Positions 1 to 7,890 are shown, counted from the first letter of the stretch. The stretch: 14,444 bases of DNA from DASUBN01 sp050261675 (GCA_050261675.1 JBLNDO010000009.1:1-14444), one strand, 5' to 3'. Notes: generated by a model not told the origin, from the sequence alone. A program made the numbers and translations.

Positions 1-2792
1 ATGTCGGCGGCGATATCCTGCAGCAGCTTGAGCTGCGCGGCCAAGGCACCCTTGGCTTCGGTCCTGGAGACCCTCGGATCGAGAGCGACCATGAGGGACT
101 GCGCCGACGTCTCGCCGCCCGCCGTGAGCTTCACGGTATAGCGGCCCGGCAGCACCAGCGGCCCTTCCGGCAGCACCAGGCCGCCCTGCCCGTACACCGC
201 GGCGATGGAATAGTCGTAACCCACCGCCAGGGGCCTGGGGTAGCGCAGGTTCCAGACGAAGCGGTGCGCCCCGGGCGCACCCGGCAGCGATTCCGGCGGC
301 GAGAGCCAGTTCTCGCTGAAATACGGCTCGGCCTCAAGTTTCTGCGGCTTGGCGTCGCTGGAGAACTGGCGCACCGGCTTGCCGGCGGCGTCGTAGATGA
401 TGAGCGTCACCGGTCCTTGCACGCCCTGGCCGACCCAATAATCGAGGATCGCGCCCTCGGGGGCGTTCTGCCCTGCCGGTATCTCCGGCGGCAGCGGCGT
501 GTCCTTGTTCTCGTTGCGCCGCACCCGCACCGCCATGGCAGGCGCGAACAGGTGCGCGCGGGTGGCGAGCAGCGACGCGGCGGCCTGACGGAGCGGCGTC
601 ACGTCGTCCAGCACCCAGATGGCGCGTCCCTGGGTTCCGGCGATGAGGTCGTCGCCGTGCACCGCCAGGTCCCGCACCCGCGCGGTGGGCAGGTTGAGCT
701 GCAGGGGCTGCCAGCGGTCGCCGTCGTCGAAGGACACGTAGACCCCGGCGTTGGTGCCGGCATAGAGCAGCCGGGCGTTCTGCGGGTCCTGCCGCACCAC
801 GTAGACATACTGGGAAGCCGGGATGCCGGTGGTGATGGATTCCCAGGTCTTTCCGTAGTCGTGGGTCCTATATATATAAGGAGCGAATATGTCCTGGCGG
901 TGGAGGTCCACGGCCGCATAGGCCGTGGCCGGGTCGCTGGGGGAGGCCTCGACCTGGTTCACCCGGCCCCAGAGGGGCATGTCCTTGGGGGTCACATCCT
1001 CCCAGTGGCGGCCGCCGTCGCGGGTCAGGCTCACCACCCCGTCGTCGGCGCCGGCCCAGATGATTGAGTCCTTGCGCGGCGAAGGCGCAATGGTGAACAC
1101 CGTGCCGTAACCGCAGTCCTTCGCGGTCTTGAGATCCGGAATCTTGGCGTCGCAGCCCTGGGCACCGTCGCGTTTGCCGGTGAGATCGGGGCTGATGGTC
1201 TTCCAGTGCAGGCCGCCGTCGGTGGTCTTCCACACGTACTGCGAGCCGAGATAGAGCGTGTGGGCCTTGTGGGGGTCCGCCACCAGGGGATAGAACCAGT
1301 TGTACCGGTATTGCACGGTGGTCGGGCGCCGTGCGTAGCTCGAGACGGGCCAGGCGGAGACGTTCTGCACCTGTCCGGTGCGCTTGTCGAAGCGCGACAC
1401 GTGGCCGCCGAGACCTCCCACGTAGACGATGTCGGGATCGCCGTTGTCCGGGATCACGTAGCTGCGCTCGTCGCCGCCCACCGGGTTCCAGTCCCGGAAG
1501 GTGATCTCGCCGTAATCGCTGCTGCTCTCGGTCTCGACGGTGCCGCTGTCCTGCTGGCCGCTATAGATGTGGTAGGGGAAGCGGTCGTCCGTGGCCACGT
1601 GGTAGAACTGGCCGGTGGGCTGGTTGTACCACTCGGACCAGGTCTTGCCACCGTCCACGCTCACGCTGGTGCCCTGGTCGCTGGCCACCGCCATGTGGCT
1701 GGCGTCCAGCGGATTAATCCAGATGAAGTGGTAGTCATCGCCCCCCGGCGCGCCCTTGAACCAGGTGAAGCTCTTGCCGCCGTCCACGGAGCGGGCCACG
1801 GAGCGGTTCACCACGTAAAGCTCGTCCGGGTTCTTGGGGTCCACCGCTAGCCGGTCGAAATAGGAACTCACCAGGTCCGGCGAACCCATGTCCTTCCAGC
1901 TCGCACCGCCGTCGTCGGAGCGGTAGAGCCCGGTCTTGTCCTCATCAGCCGACTCGATGGCCGCGTAGACCCGCTGATCATTGCTGCCCGGCGCCACCGC
2001 CAGGCCAATGCGGCCGAGTGCGCCCGCCGGGATGCCGTTCACGAGACGCGTCCAGGTCTTGCCGCCGTCCACCGACTTCCAGATGCCGCTTCCCGCCCCC
2101 TGGTCCGGGATGTAGTAGGCGAGGAAGGGATAATTGCGCGCAGCCCAAGTGGAGGCAAACAATACATCCGGGTGCGCCGGGTCCGCGGCGATGTCCACCG
2201 CACCCGTGTCCGCATCCACGTACAGCACCTTGCTCCAGTGCGCCCCGCCGTCCTCGCTGCGGAACAGGCCGCGCTCCTCGTTTGGGCCGAAGATGTGACC
2301 CAGCGCGGCCACCAGCACCACGTCCGGGTTGCGCGGATCCACCCAGATGCGGCCGATGTGGCGCGTGTCCGCGAGCCCCACGGATTTCCAGGTCTCGCCA
2401 CCGTCGTCGGAACGGTACACACCGTCGCCGTCCACGATGTCATAACGGGTCTCGGGCTGACCCGTGCCTATATAAAGGATCTTCGGATTGGAAGGGGCAA
2501 TGGCGAGCGCGCCAATGGAGATGGAAGGTGCGTCCTGGAACTGCGGTTTCCAGGTGAGGCCCGCGTCTTCGGTCTTCCACACGCCACCGTCGGCGCCGCC
2601 GAAATAGAACGTGTTGGGTTCGCCCGGCACGCCCTCCACCATGGTGGACCAGCCGCCGCGGAACGGCCCCACGAGGCGCCATTGCATCTGGCCGTAGAGC
2701 GGCGCGAGCGAATCCTCGGCGCTCGCCTGGACGGCGAAACCGAAGCCCAGGCAGGAAAGGCAAAACAAGGCGAGGGAAAAGCGGCGTTGCAT
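1..2792 (-). CDS. Exported BNR/Asp-box repeat protein (VPS10/sortilin-like propeller family), C-terminus cut by window edge
   Basis: 930 complete codons are readable from the ATG at 2792 to the window edge with no stop, so the end of the gene lies outside. Residues 1-25 form a Sec signal peptide ending VQASA/ED. The sequence then carries eleven Asp-box motifs (S/T-x-D-x-G-x-x-W), near residues 74, 128, 179, 240, 292, 336, 378, 523, 590, 644 and 687. These are typical of beta-propeller blades in the sialidase/sortilin-like superfamily. A GRAIWVLDD motif near 723-730 and a beta-rich C-terminal part match a large family of exported 'WD40/YVTN/BNR-like' proteins of roughly 1000 residues, so about 100 residues are probably missing. 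The start is supported by GGGAG five bases upstream and by the promoter at 2853-2881. The protein is probably periplasmic or secreted. No catalytic residues can be assigned, so an enzymatic role is not claimed; labels such as 'glycosyl hydrolase' are family-level only. Confidence 0.9.
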   Translation of the reverse strand, partial: MQRRFSLALFCLSCLGFGFAVQASAEDSLAPLYGQMQWRLVGPFRGGWSTMVEGVPGEPNTFYFGGADGGVWKTEDAGLTWKPQFQDAPSISIGALAIAPSNPKILYIGTGQPETRYDIVDGDGVYRSDDGGETWKSVGLADTRHIGRIWVDPRNPDVVLVAALGHIFGPNEERGLFRSEDGGAHWSKVLYVDADTGAVDIAADPAHPDVLFASTWAARNYPFLAYYIPDQGAGSGIWKSVDGGKTWTRLVNGIPAGALGRIGLAVAPGSNDQRVYAAIESADEDKTGLYRSDDGGASWKDMGSPDLVSSYFDRLAVDPKNPDELYVVNRSVARSVDGGKSFTWFKGAPGGDDYHFIWINPLDASHMAVASDQGTSVSVDGGKTWSEWYNQPTGQFYHVATDDRFPYHIYSGQQDSGTVETESSSDYGEITFRDWNPVGGDERSYVIPDNGDPDIVYVGGLGGHVSRFDKRTGQVQNVSAWPVSSYARRPTTVQYRYNWFYPLVADPHKAHTLYLGSQYVWKTTDGGLHWKTISPDLTGKRDGAQGCDAKIPDLKTAKDCGYGTVFTIAPSPRKDSIIWAGADDGVVSLTRDGGRHWEDVTPKDMPLWGRVNQVEASPSDPATAYAAVDLHRQDIFAPYIYRTHDYGKTWESITTGIPASQYVYVVRQDPQNARLLYAGTNAGVYVSFDDGDRWQPLQLNLPTARVRDLAVHGDDLIAGTQGRAIWVLDDVTPLRQAAASLLATRAHLFAPAMAVRVRRNENKDTPLPPEIPAGQNAPEGAILDYWVGQGVQGPVTLIIYDAAGKPVRQFSSDAKPQKLEAEPYFSENWLSPPESLPGAPGAHRFVWNLRYPRPLAVGYDYSIAAVYGQGGLVLPEGPLVLPGRYTVKLTAGGETSAQSLMVALDPRVSRTEAKGALAAQLKLLQDIAAD

Positions 2793-2852
2793 GGCGGCTC
2801 CCGAAGATCGGATGGGGCTTGGACCGGGCAAGGCGTTTAAAGTGCCCGCAGC

Positions 2853-2881
2853 ATTAGAACAGCCGTGGCACACACTGGCAA
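2853..2881 (-). promoter_or_regulatory. Sigma70-like promoter of the BNR-repeat gene
   Basis: On the minus strand TTGCCA (2881-2876) is followed by a 17-base spacer and TCTAAT (2858-2853). Each hexamer matches the consensus at 5 of 6 positions. The start site would lie near 2846, giving a leader of about 55 bases before the ATG at 2792. Confidence 0.6.
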
Positions 2882-2940
2882 CCGCAGGATATGTAAGCAG
2901 ATGGACCCAAAGAGGGTGGATCAGTCACGCTCTTTCTTCA

Positions 2941-2989
2941 CGCCATAAACGCAAAGACCGGCTTCGAGCCGGTCTTTGCGTTTATGGCG
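2941..2989 (-). terminator. Long perfect inverted repeat, terminator of the tRNA-Ala/tRNA-Glu operon
   Basis: Positions 2941-2963 and 2967-2989 are perfect reverse complements (23 bp) around a 3-base loop TCG. Read on the minus strand, the GC-rich core GACCGGC is followed by GTCTTTGCGTTT, which gives a hairpin plus interrupted U tract directly downstream of tRNA-Glu. The outermost bases of the stem (2985-2989) are the encoded CCA and the two preceding bases of tRNA-Glu, so the terminator stem reaches into the mature tRNA end. Confidence 0.8.
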
Positions 2990-3060
2990 TCCCCAGGGGG
3001 ATTCGAACCCCCGTTACAGCCGTGAAAGGGCTATGTCCTAGGCCTCTAGACGATGGGGAC
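2985..3060 (-). tRNA. tRNA-Glu (anticodon UUC)
   Basis: The 76-base minus-strand sequence folds as a tRNA. The acceptor arms GTCCCC and GGGGAC pair, the D-arm contains CGTCTAGAGG, the anticodon loop is CTTTCAC with anticodon TTC, the T-arm contains GGTTCGAATCC, and CCA is encoded at 2987-2985. It is nearly identical to E. coli tRNA-Glu(UUC). It lies 52 bases downstream of tRNA-Ala on the same strand and precedes the terminator hairpin, so it is the second gene of a two-tRNA operon. Its cognate synthetase gene, gltX, is about 7.8 kb away in the same window. Confidence 0.98.
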
Positions 3061-3079
3061 GGGTTTACCTCTAAGCATA

Positions 3080-3100
3080 AGGGCGTCCCAAGGACGCCCT
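3080..3100 (-). other. Intercistronic hairpin between the two tRNA genes
   Basis: AGGGCGTCC (3080-3088) and GGACGCCCT (3092-3100) are a perfect 9-bp inverted repeat with a 3-base loop. There is no U tract after it on the minus strand, so it is more likely a tRNA-processing spacer structure than a strong terminator. Confidence 0.6.
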
Positions 3101-3112
3101 CTATATAAAGCT

Positions 3113-3188
<76 letters not shown>

Positions 3189-3204
3189 AAGCTGAAGGGG
3201 CAGC

Positions 3205-3233
3205 ATTTTCGCTTCAGCGCCGGTCGCTGTCAA
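3205..3233 (-). promoter_or_regulatory. Promoter of the tRNA-Ala/tRNA-Glu operon
   Basis: On the minus strand a perfect TTGACA (3233-3228) is followed by 17 bases and GAAAAT (3210-3205). The next bases, GCTGCCCC, form a GC-rich discriminator of the kind seen at stringently controlled stable-RNA promoters. The start site would be about 10 bases upstream of the mature tRNA-Ala 5' end. Confidence 0.7.
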
Positions 3234-3235
3234 GG

Positions 3236-3262
3236 TAAAAACCCGCATTCCCGGGTGTTTTT
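3236..3262 (-). terminator. Rho-independent terminator upstream of the tRNA promoter (bidirectional shape)
   Basis: The minus strand reads ACCCG-GGAATG-CGGGT followed by TTTT. The complementary strand also ends in GTTTTT, so the element has A/T tracts on both sides. It lies between the end of the pilus operon (3456) and the tRNA -35 (3233). It therefore probably stops pilus read-through and insulates the tRNA promoter. Confidence 0.65.
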
Positions 3263-3334
3263 CCGCTAGAAACAGCGCCTTAGGAAAAGCGGCGTTGCCA
3301 GCTTGCGTAAATCGGCGATTCAACGCGGAGGTTT

Positions 3335-3365
3335 GGCGGGAGCGAAACCCTGCTTCGCTCCCGCC
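3335..3365. other. Perfect 12-bp hairpin downstream of the pilus operon
   Basis: GGCGGGAGCGAA (3335-3346) and TTCGCTCCCGCC (3354-3365) are perfect reverse complements around a 7-base loop. No T tract follows on either strand, so it is not a canonical terminator. In the 3' untranslated region of the pilus mRNA it could block exonucleases, or it could be a repetitive palindromic element. No second copy was seen in this window. Confidence 0.6.
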
Positions 3366-3455
3366 TCACCTTGCCGCTGCCCCACTCAACCCTCTCGCCC
3401 ATATCCCACAAACATGACGGCTTGACGTCCTACTCGCAGCGCCGGCCGGTACGCA

Positions 3456-3974
3456 TCAGAAATTGATGGTAATGGTGATGGTGTCGCTATAGCTGCATCC
3501 CGTGACTGTGCAACCGGCGTAGGCGTCCTGGTTGGCCGGGATCTGGCCGTACACGGTCACGATCAGGGTATTGCCGCCGTGACCCGCCGTGGTGCCGCCC
3601 GGATCCAGGGTGCCCGCGGTGCCGTCGCCCCAGATGCTGGTGGAAGCGTAGGTGGCATCCACGTACAGGTTGTAGTTCAAGGTGTTGGCGCCGGTGGTGG
3701 TGTCCTTCATGAAACGCTGGGAGAACACGCCACTGTCGCCGGCGCTCAGCTGTATGGAGATGATGGGGGTGGCGGTACCGCCGCCACAGGTGACGGTGAT
3801 GGTGCCGCTGCTGGTCACCGCCGCTCCCGAGATGGGATCGTAATTGCCGAAGCTCACACCGGTGCTGGTCACCGTAGCACCGGGACAGACGGCCGCCAAA
3901 GCCGCATGGGGCAAGCATGACAGAGCCAGCAGCAGGCCGGCTAGTGTGAAGATTTTCCGCATGAGTTGATTCAT
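3456..3974 (-). CDS. Single-domain spore coat U (SCPU) protein at the tip-adhesin position of the pilus operon
   Basis: 172 residues. The ATG at 3974 overlaps the usher TGA (ATGA, 4-base overlap), so translation is coupled. Residues 1-29 are a signal peptide ending AALAA. The mature part shows the SCPU pattern: VCPG, SFGNYDP, ITVTC, a YNLYVDATY stretch, WGDGT, VYGQIPA, and the C-terminal alternating strand ITITINF ending in Phe, typical of a pilin strand bound by the chaperone. An extra Cys pair (AGCTVTGCSY) near the C-terminus is not found in the other pilins here. In Csu-type operons the gene after the usher encodes the tip adhesin, usually about twice this length with an N-terminal binding domain plus a pilin domain. 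This one has only the pilin domain. It may be a minimal tip, an initiator or an anchor subunit; which one cannot be decided from sequence. Confidence 0.88.
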   Translation of the reverse strand: MNQLMRKIFTLAGLLLALSCLPHAALAAVCPGATVTSTGVSFGNYDPISGAAVTSSGTITVTCGGGTATPIISIQLSAGDSGVFSQRFMKDTTTGANTLNYNLYVDATYASTSIWGDGTAGTLDPGGTTAGHGGNTLIVTVYGQIPANQDAYAGCTVTGCSYSDTITITINF

Positions 3975-6391
3975 GGCTTTGTCGCCTCGCAAGTAAAGAT
4001 TCCCAGATCCGGCAGCGGGTCCTTGCTGTCGCCCGGGATGGTAACGGTGAATTCGCATGCCTGGTCGGCCCAGTCGGCTTTGAGCCTGACCTCACCGGAA
4101 AGGCCGGTGACGTAGGCCTCCCCGTCATAGCCCACCGGGAAGGGCTCGCCCTGCCCCGGCGCCGTGATCTCGGCGCCCGCCGGCAGGAAACTCCCGTCCG
4201 GGAGCTTGACGGTGAAGGTCACGCCCTTCACAGACTTCACCGGGAATGTCACCAGGACACCACTGCGGTAATAGGGCACCACGTCCATGGTGGCATCACC
4301 GATGTCGGTATCCAGCGACAGGTTGCGTGGGTCATAGCCGATATGGTTGTCCTGATAGGCGTTGAGCCTCGGGATCACGGCGTAACCCTTGCTGTCCGTA
4401 TGCGCCACCACCTGGTTCTGGGCATAGATGTCCACGTCCGGCTGACCCGGCACGTCCACCACGGCGAAAGAATCGGTGATCTGGCGCGAGGCGAACAGGT
4501 CCCCGCCCAGGAAGCCCACGCCTCCGCCGACGTCGGCCGTGTACAGCGTCTGCCCGCCGACGCGGTATGCGGACACATCGTAAGTTCCCACGTCGTTCTG
4601 GTAATCCAGCGAACCCTGGCTGGCCGCGTTATTGCCGAACTGGGAGGCCAACAGGTATCCGAACCCGGTGCCGGACGGCAGGCTCTGCTGCACCTGGGCA
4701 AACGGAGTGGTCGAACCGCCCTGGTGCGAGACACCGAAACTCGCGCTGCTCTGAGTGCTCAAGGGCACGGTCAACGAGAGATACATGTAATTGCCAGATG
4801 CGCCGCTCAGATCGTGCACCACGTTGAGGCTCAGGAACCCCGCCTGCCCGAAGGATTTGGTGTAATTCGCAATGGCGAGCCGGACATCGCCCAGGACGGG
4901 ATCGCTGGTGTGCACGTAGTTGAGACTCACGGAGCCCGCATCTCCCATGAACGCGCCGAAACTCCCGGTCGCCTGCCGGCGCGGCGCGGTGGTGCCGGGG
5001 AGATATCCCAGCTGGGTAAACCGCGGGCTGGCGAACTGCAGGTTGATGCTGCCGTTCAGTGTCCGGCCAATGGCCTGATAGCCGATCTGGCCGAGCGTTC
5101 CGTTCCCCAGCGGACTGTGGCTCGCAGCGGCGGCAAGATTGAAGATGCCGCTGTTGGCCACGGCGAAGAAGCCGCCCGCCCCCACGGTCTGCTGGCCCGG
5201 AGCGGCTTCGGCGCGGACTTCGCCGGTCAGGCTGTCGGTGAAACCACGGCGGAACATCATGCTGCCCACCGTCGGCCCGTAGTCGTTGCTCTCCACTCCG
5301 AAATTCTGGCGCTCGCGACCCAGGGAAAACGAAAAATCATCCAATCCCTTCGCCAGGAGTGAGTTCGTGGCATAGAACGGTGCAGTGATGACCTGCCGCC
5401 GCCCGAGGATGTCTGTGATAACCATTGTGATAAGGCCGGGCCCGCTCGCCACGGGAACGGTCGGCACCTGAAAGGGACCCGGCGGGACTTCCTGGGTCCG
5501 CTGCAGCACACCGTTCACATAGAGCTGCACGGTGGAGGGCACGGCCGCGGAACCGCCGATGCTCGGCAGCGGCAGGGTCACGAGGCCGGGCTGGGTGGCG
5601 AAATTGGTGGCGTATTGGACACCGCCGAAGCGTGTCGCCAGTCCCGTCATACCTCCGTCCGTGATGGCGTCACCGATCTTGATGCTCGCGCGGTCTTCCG
5701 GATGATCCTGCGTCAACGTGGTCTCGAGGCGGATCCATTGACGCGCCGGACCGTCCAAGTCATTTCCAAGATAGCTCGTGGTACCCACGCCCCAGGCATT
5801 GAAGAGCCCCAATTCAGTGTAGGCGTTGGTCGTGGTGGCGCCGCCGGAAGGACGCGAAGCGAACAGGTTGTAATTCAGGAACCCACCCAGGGGTGAGGGC
5901 GTGGGCTTGCCGTTGGCGGTATAGAATCCGCCGATCACCGTACCTTCCAGCCCGGTGGGCGGAACGGTAATGAATATGGTTTGGGTGGCAGTATCGATCC
6001 GATAACTGCTGCCAGTGATGGCGCTCAAGGGATAGAAATCCGCGCCTTCGTAACTCAGTGGCCGGCGCTTCGGCAGGAGCACCCGCCACTTGCGCAGGTC
6101 ATCCGCCCCCGCCAGGAGCTCGCCCGAGGACGTTCGCAGGAACAAAGCGGATTCCTGCTCATCCTGATCATTGAGATGGACCTCAAGGAGCAGTTCCGCG
6201 TACGCACTCGCCGCAGGGACGGCCGTTGTCGCCGACGGAACCGGCGTTTTACCCGCAGAAGCATTCATGGGAGCCGTGATCCCGTTCGAAGCGGCACCCA
6301 TCGCGAGCCACGCGGCTGCCAGCAGCTTGCAGGCGATCCGCACGCGTATGACGCGCGGGCGGTGGCGGGCGGCGGCTCGACTCTCGAACAC
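3971..6391 (-). CDS. Outer-membrane usher of a chaperone-usher pilus (PapC/FimD/CsuD family)
   Basis: It forms the outer-membrane pore that receives chaperone-bound pilins and polymerises them into a pilus. I chose the GTG at 6391 (806 residues) because AGGGG (6403-6399) lies seven bases upstream and the product opens with an Arg-rich n-region and the hydrophobic stretch IACKLLAAAWLAMG. A TTG at 6442 would add 17 residues but has no clear ribosome site. Visible parts: an N-terminal periplasmic domain (AELLLEVHLND...), then a long beta-barrel/plug region with the usher-typical GLITMVITDILGRRQ followed by PFYATNSLLAKGLDDFSFS. The C-terminal domain carries GEPFPVGYDGEAYVTGL and a Cys pair (DQACEF...IFTCE). 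Length is normal for the archaic type. It lies 96 bases after the chaperone and overlaps the next SCPU gene by four bases. It is the only usher in the window, so the divergent second chaperone would have to share it. Confidence 0.95.
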   Translation of the reverse strand: MFESRAAARHRPRVIRVRIACKLLAAAWLAMGAASNGITAPMNASAGKTPVPSATTAVPAASAYAELLLEVHLNDQDEQESALFLRTSSGELLAGADDLRKWRVLLPKRRPLSYEGADFYPLSAITGSSYRIDTATQTIFITVPPTGLEGTVIGGFYTANGKPTPSPLGGFLNYNLFASRPSGGATTTNAYTELGLFNAWGVGTTSYLGNDLDGPARQWIRLETTLTQDHPEDRASIKIGDAITDGGMTGLATRFGGVQYATNFATQPGLVTLPLPSIGGSAAVPSTVQLYVNGVLQRTQEVPPGPFQVPTVPVASGPGLITMVITDILGRRQVITAPFYATNSLLAKGLDDFSFSLGRERQNFGVESNDYGPTVGSMMFRRGFTDSLTGEVRAEAAPGQQTVGAGGFFAVANSGIFNLAAAASHSPLGNGTLGQIGYQAIGRTLNGSINLQFASPRFTQLGYLPGTTAPRRQATGSFGAFMGDAGSVSLNYVHTSDPVLGDVRLAIANYTKSFGQAGFLSLNVVHDLSGASGNYMYLSLTVPLSTQSSASFGVSHQGGSTTPFAQVQQSLPSGTGFGYLLASQFGNNAASQGSLDYQNDVGTYDVSAYRVGGQTLYTADVGGGVGFLGGDLFASRQITDSFAVVDVPGQPDVDIYAQNQVVAHTDSKGYAVIPRLNAYQDNHIGYDPRNLSLDTDIGDATMDVVPYYRSGVLVTFPVKSVKGVTFTVKLPDGSFLPAGAEITAPGQGEPFPVGYDGEAYVTGLSGEVRLKADWADQACEFTVTIPGDSKDPLPDLGIFTCEATKP

Positions 6392-6487
6392 AGACTTTCC
6401 CCTCGCGGCTGGCGTCCGGCCAGACGGCGGAATGGGTTCCAAACGACATGGAGACGCCTAGCTCCCGTGCTAGCAACCGTTCTCCGT

Positions 6488-7186
6488 CTATGGCAGCACC
6501 GGCTGAGCATTCAATGCGCCCTGATCGGTGTCTGCCGTAAGCTTGAACTTGCCTGCTTTCTCGGGCTTCGGGACCGGCACCCGCCAACTGCGGTTCGCGC
6601 CCGGCAGCACATAGGCCGCCTGCTGCACCGCCAGCGTTGCGCCGTTCGGATCCGTGAGCGTGATCTGCTTCACTTGCACATGGGCGTTACCGTCGTTAAC
6701 GGCGTCCAGTTCCAACTCCTTGTCGGAAACGCGTTTCAGCGTCCACTGCAGGCTCGGTTTCAGGGGCGCGATGGGCGCCACGAACACCGGCACGCCGATG
6801 CGCAAGGCCATCTGCACACCCATGCCCTTCAGCTCCAACGCCTGCGGCACTTCCTTCAGATACAACCGGAAACTGCGTTCCCGCACGGGATCGGGTTTGC
6901 TCCTCAACCCCAGGCGGATGATCTGCTTGGCATGCGGCTGCACGGTGAAAATGGGTGGCGTGGCCAGCAGGTCACGGGTGGAGGCATAGACATCCTCGCC
7001 CTTGTCCTGCGACCACGCCACGGGTTCCAACTGCACCGTCGCCGGAGTGTCTCCGGAATTGGTCAGCGTCACCACCGTGATGGTGTTCTGAGCAGAGAAC
7101 ACCACGCGGATGGGATCCACATCCAGGGAAGCTGCCCGTGCGAAGACAGGCAGGACCAGAAGACTCAGTCCCAGTATGTGACGCAT
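6488..7186 (-). CDS. Periplasmic pilus chaperone (PapD/CsuC family), operon copy
   Basis: 232 residues with a signal peptide ending FARAA and two Ig-like domains. It donates a strand to unfolded SCPU pilins in the periplasm and delivers them to the usher. Domain 1 starts SLDVDPIRVVFS, where the Arg sits at the place of PapD Arg8. VTLTNSGDTPATVQL and WSQD are typical of the family. FRLYLKEVP and ALRIGVPVFVAP mark the F1/G1 strands, and the Arg in the latter is near the position of PapD Lys112. Domain 2 contains VNDGNAHVQVKQITL. AAGGA lies ten bases upstream of the ATG. It follows the third SCPU pilin by 33 bases and precedes the usher, the standard archaic chaperone-usher order. Confidence 0.95.
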   Translation of the reverse strand: MRHILGLSLLVLPVFARAASLDVDPIRVVFSAQNTITVVTLTNSGDTPATVQLEPVAWSQDKGEDVYASTRDLLATPPIFTVQPHAKQIIRLGLRSKPDPVRERSFRLYLKEVPQALELKGMGVQMALRIGVPVFVAPIAPLKPSLQWTLKRVSDKELELDAVNDGNAHVQVKQITLTDPNGATLAVQQAAYVLPGANRSWRVPVPKPEKAGKFKLTADTDQGALNAQPVLP

Positions 7187-7219
7187 GCGACGATCGTCCT
7201 TCTAAGAGCCCGCAGGGGC

Positions 7220-7753
7220 TTAGAAGTCTACCGTAACATTCACCGTATCGTTGTAGGCGCCGGCCGGCACGTCCTCGGCGGCGGCGGAAACCAGGCCGTA
7301 GACATTGAAGGTCTGGGCCACCACGGCGCTGGTGAAGCCGGCATAGCCCGCGAACTGGGAGCTGGCGCTGATGGTGGCACCGTCATCACCCCAGGCGGTC
7401 GAATGGGCATTGTCCTTGTAGAGCGAATAGGCGACGAAATCGCCTGAGCCATCGCTCATCTGGCGCGTGCCGCTCGCGAAATTGCCGCCGGCGTCCAGCT
7501 TGATATCCGTCAAGGTGGTGCCTTTGGTGCACTTCACGCCGATGCTGCCGCTGCCGTTGGCGGCGGTGCCGAGCGTCGGATCCACGGTGCCGAAGCTTAC
7601 CGAGGAGCTGGCCGTGATATGGCAATTAGTATCGATGACCAGGCTGGCACCGACGGTGCCGGTGGCCGGGCTATTGGGGCTGCCCGCGAACGCCACGCCG
7701 GCGAGCGCGAGCCCGCTGAGCGTGAGAACGAGTTTTTGAATTGACTTAGTCAT
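7220..7753 (-). CDS. SCPU-domain pilin 3 of the operon
   Basis: 177 residues from the ATG at 7753. This start is preferred over the in-frame GTG at 7762 because GGAG lies eight bases upstream of it. Signal peptide: TKSIQKLVLTLSGLALAGVAFA. The mature protein shows the spore coat U pattern: NCHI, SFGTVDPT, IGVKCTKGTTLTDIKL, a RQMSDG stretch, YSLYKDN, AWGDDG, FNVYGLVSAAAEDVPAG and a C-terminal VNVTVDF strand. The two cysteines (NCHI and KCTK) are at the positions of the usual SCPU disulphide. It is clearly related to the two upstream pilins but more divergent from them than they are from each other. A 137-base gap separates it from pilin 2. Probably a structural or adaptor subunit. Confidence 0.92.
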   Translation of the reverse strand: MTKSIQKLVLTLSGLALAGVAFAGSPNSPATGTVGASLVIDTNCHITASSSVSFGTVDPTLGTAANGSGSIGVKCTKGTTLTDIKLDAGGNFASGTRQMSDGSGDFVAYSLYKDNAHSTAWGDDGATISASSQFAGYAGFTSAVVAQTFNVYGLVSAAAEDVPAGAYNDTVNVTVDF

Positions 7754-7890
7754 GTTATTCACTCCGTAAAGTTAAGTTGGTAACCCGTTAATCAATCCAT
7801 CATCCCTTCAAGCTCGGATGACGGTCATGCATCCTTTTCCTTATCACCGGACACCACGCAAGCGGTCCCGGTCCATAGTTTCCAGAAACA
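7754..7890 (-). other. Intercistronic gap with short inverted repeats between pilins 2 and 3
   Basis: This 137-base spacer is the largest gap inside the operon. It holds a perfect palindrome GTTTCCAGAAAC (7878-7889) directly after the pilin 2 stop. Further along, on the minus strand, GGAC and ACC can pair with GGT and GTCC, and there is a short repeat ATGAC-G-GTCAT. No hairpin is followed by a T tract, so there is no clear terminator. RNA processing or partial attenuation that sets subunit ratios is possible. Confidence 0.4.

Noticed and set aside
869..882. TA repeat tract in the BNR-repeat gene
   Set aside because: It simply encodes Pro-Tyr-Ile-Tyr-Arg in the intact reading frame; it is too short to suggest slipped-strand phase variation.
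264..2840. Long open frames on the plus strand at 264-1067, 1206-1850 and 2172-2840
   Set aside because: They are antisense to the BNR-repeat gene, whose frame has a signal peptide, family motifs and a promoter. The plus-strand products are low-complexity and rich in Gly, His, Val and Arg, as expected from GC-rich shadows.
4343..7447. Plus-strand frames of 339 and 488 residues opposite the usher and chaperone
   Set aside because: They lie opposite well-recognised usher and chaperone sequences, have no recognisable domains and no good ribosome sites.
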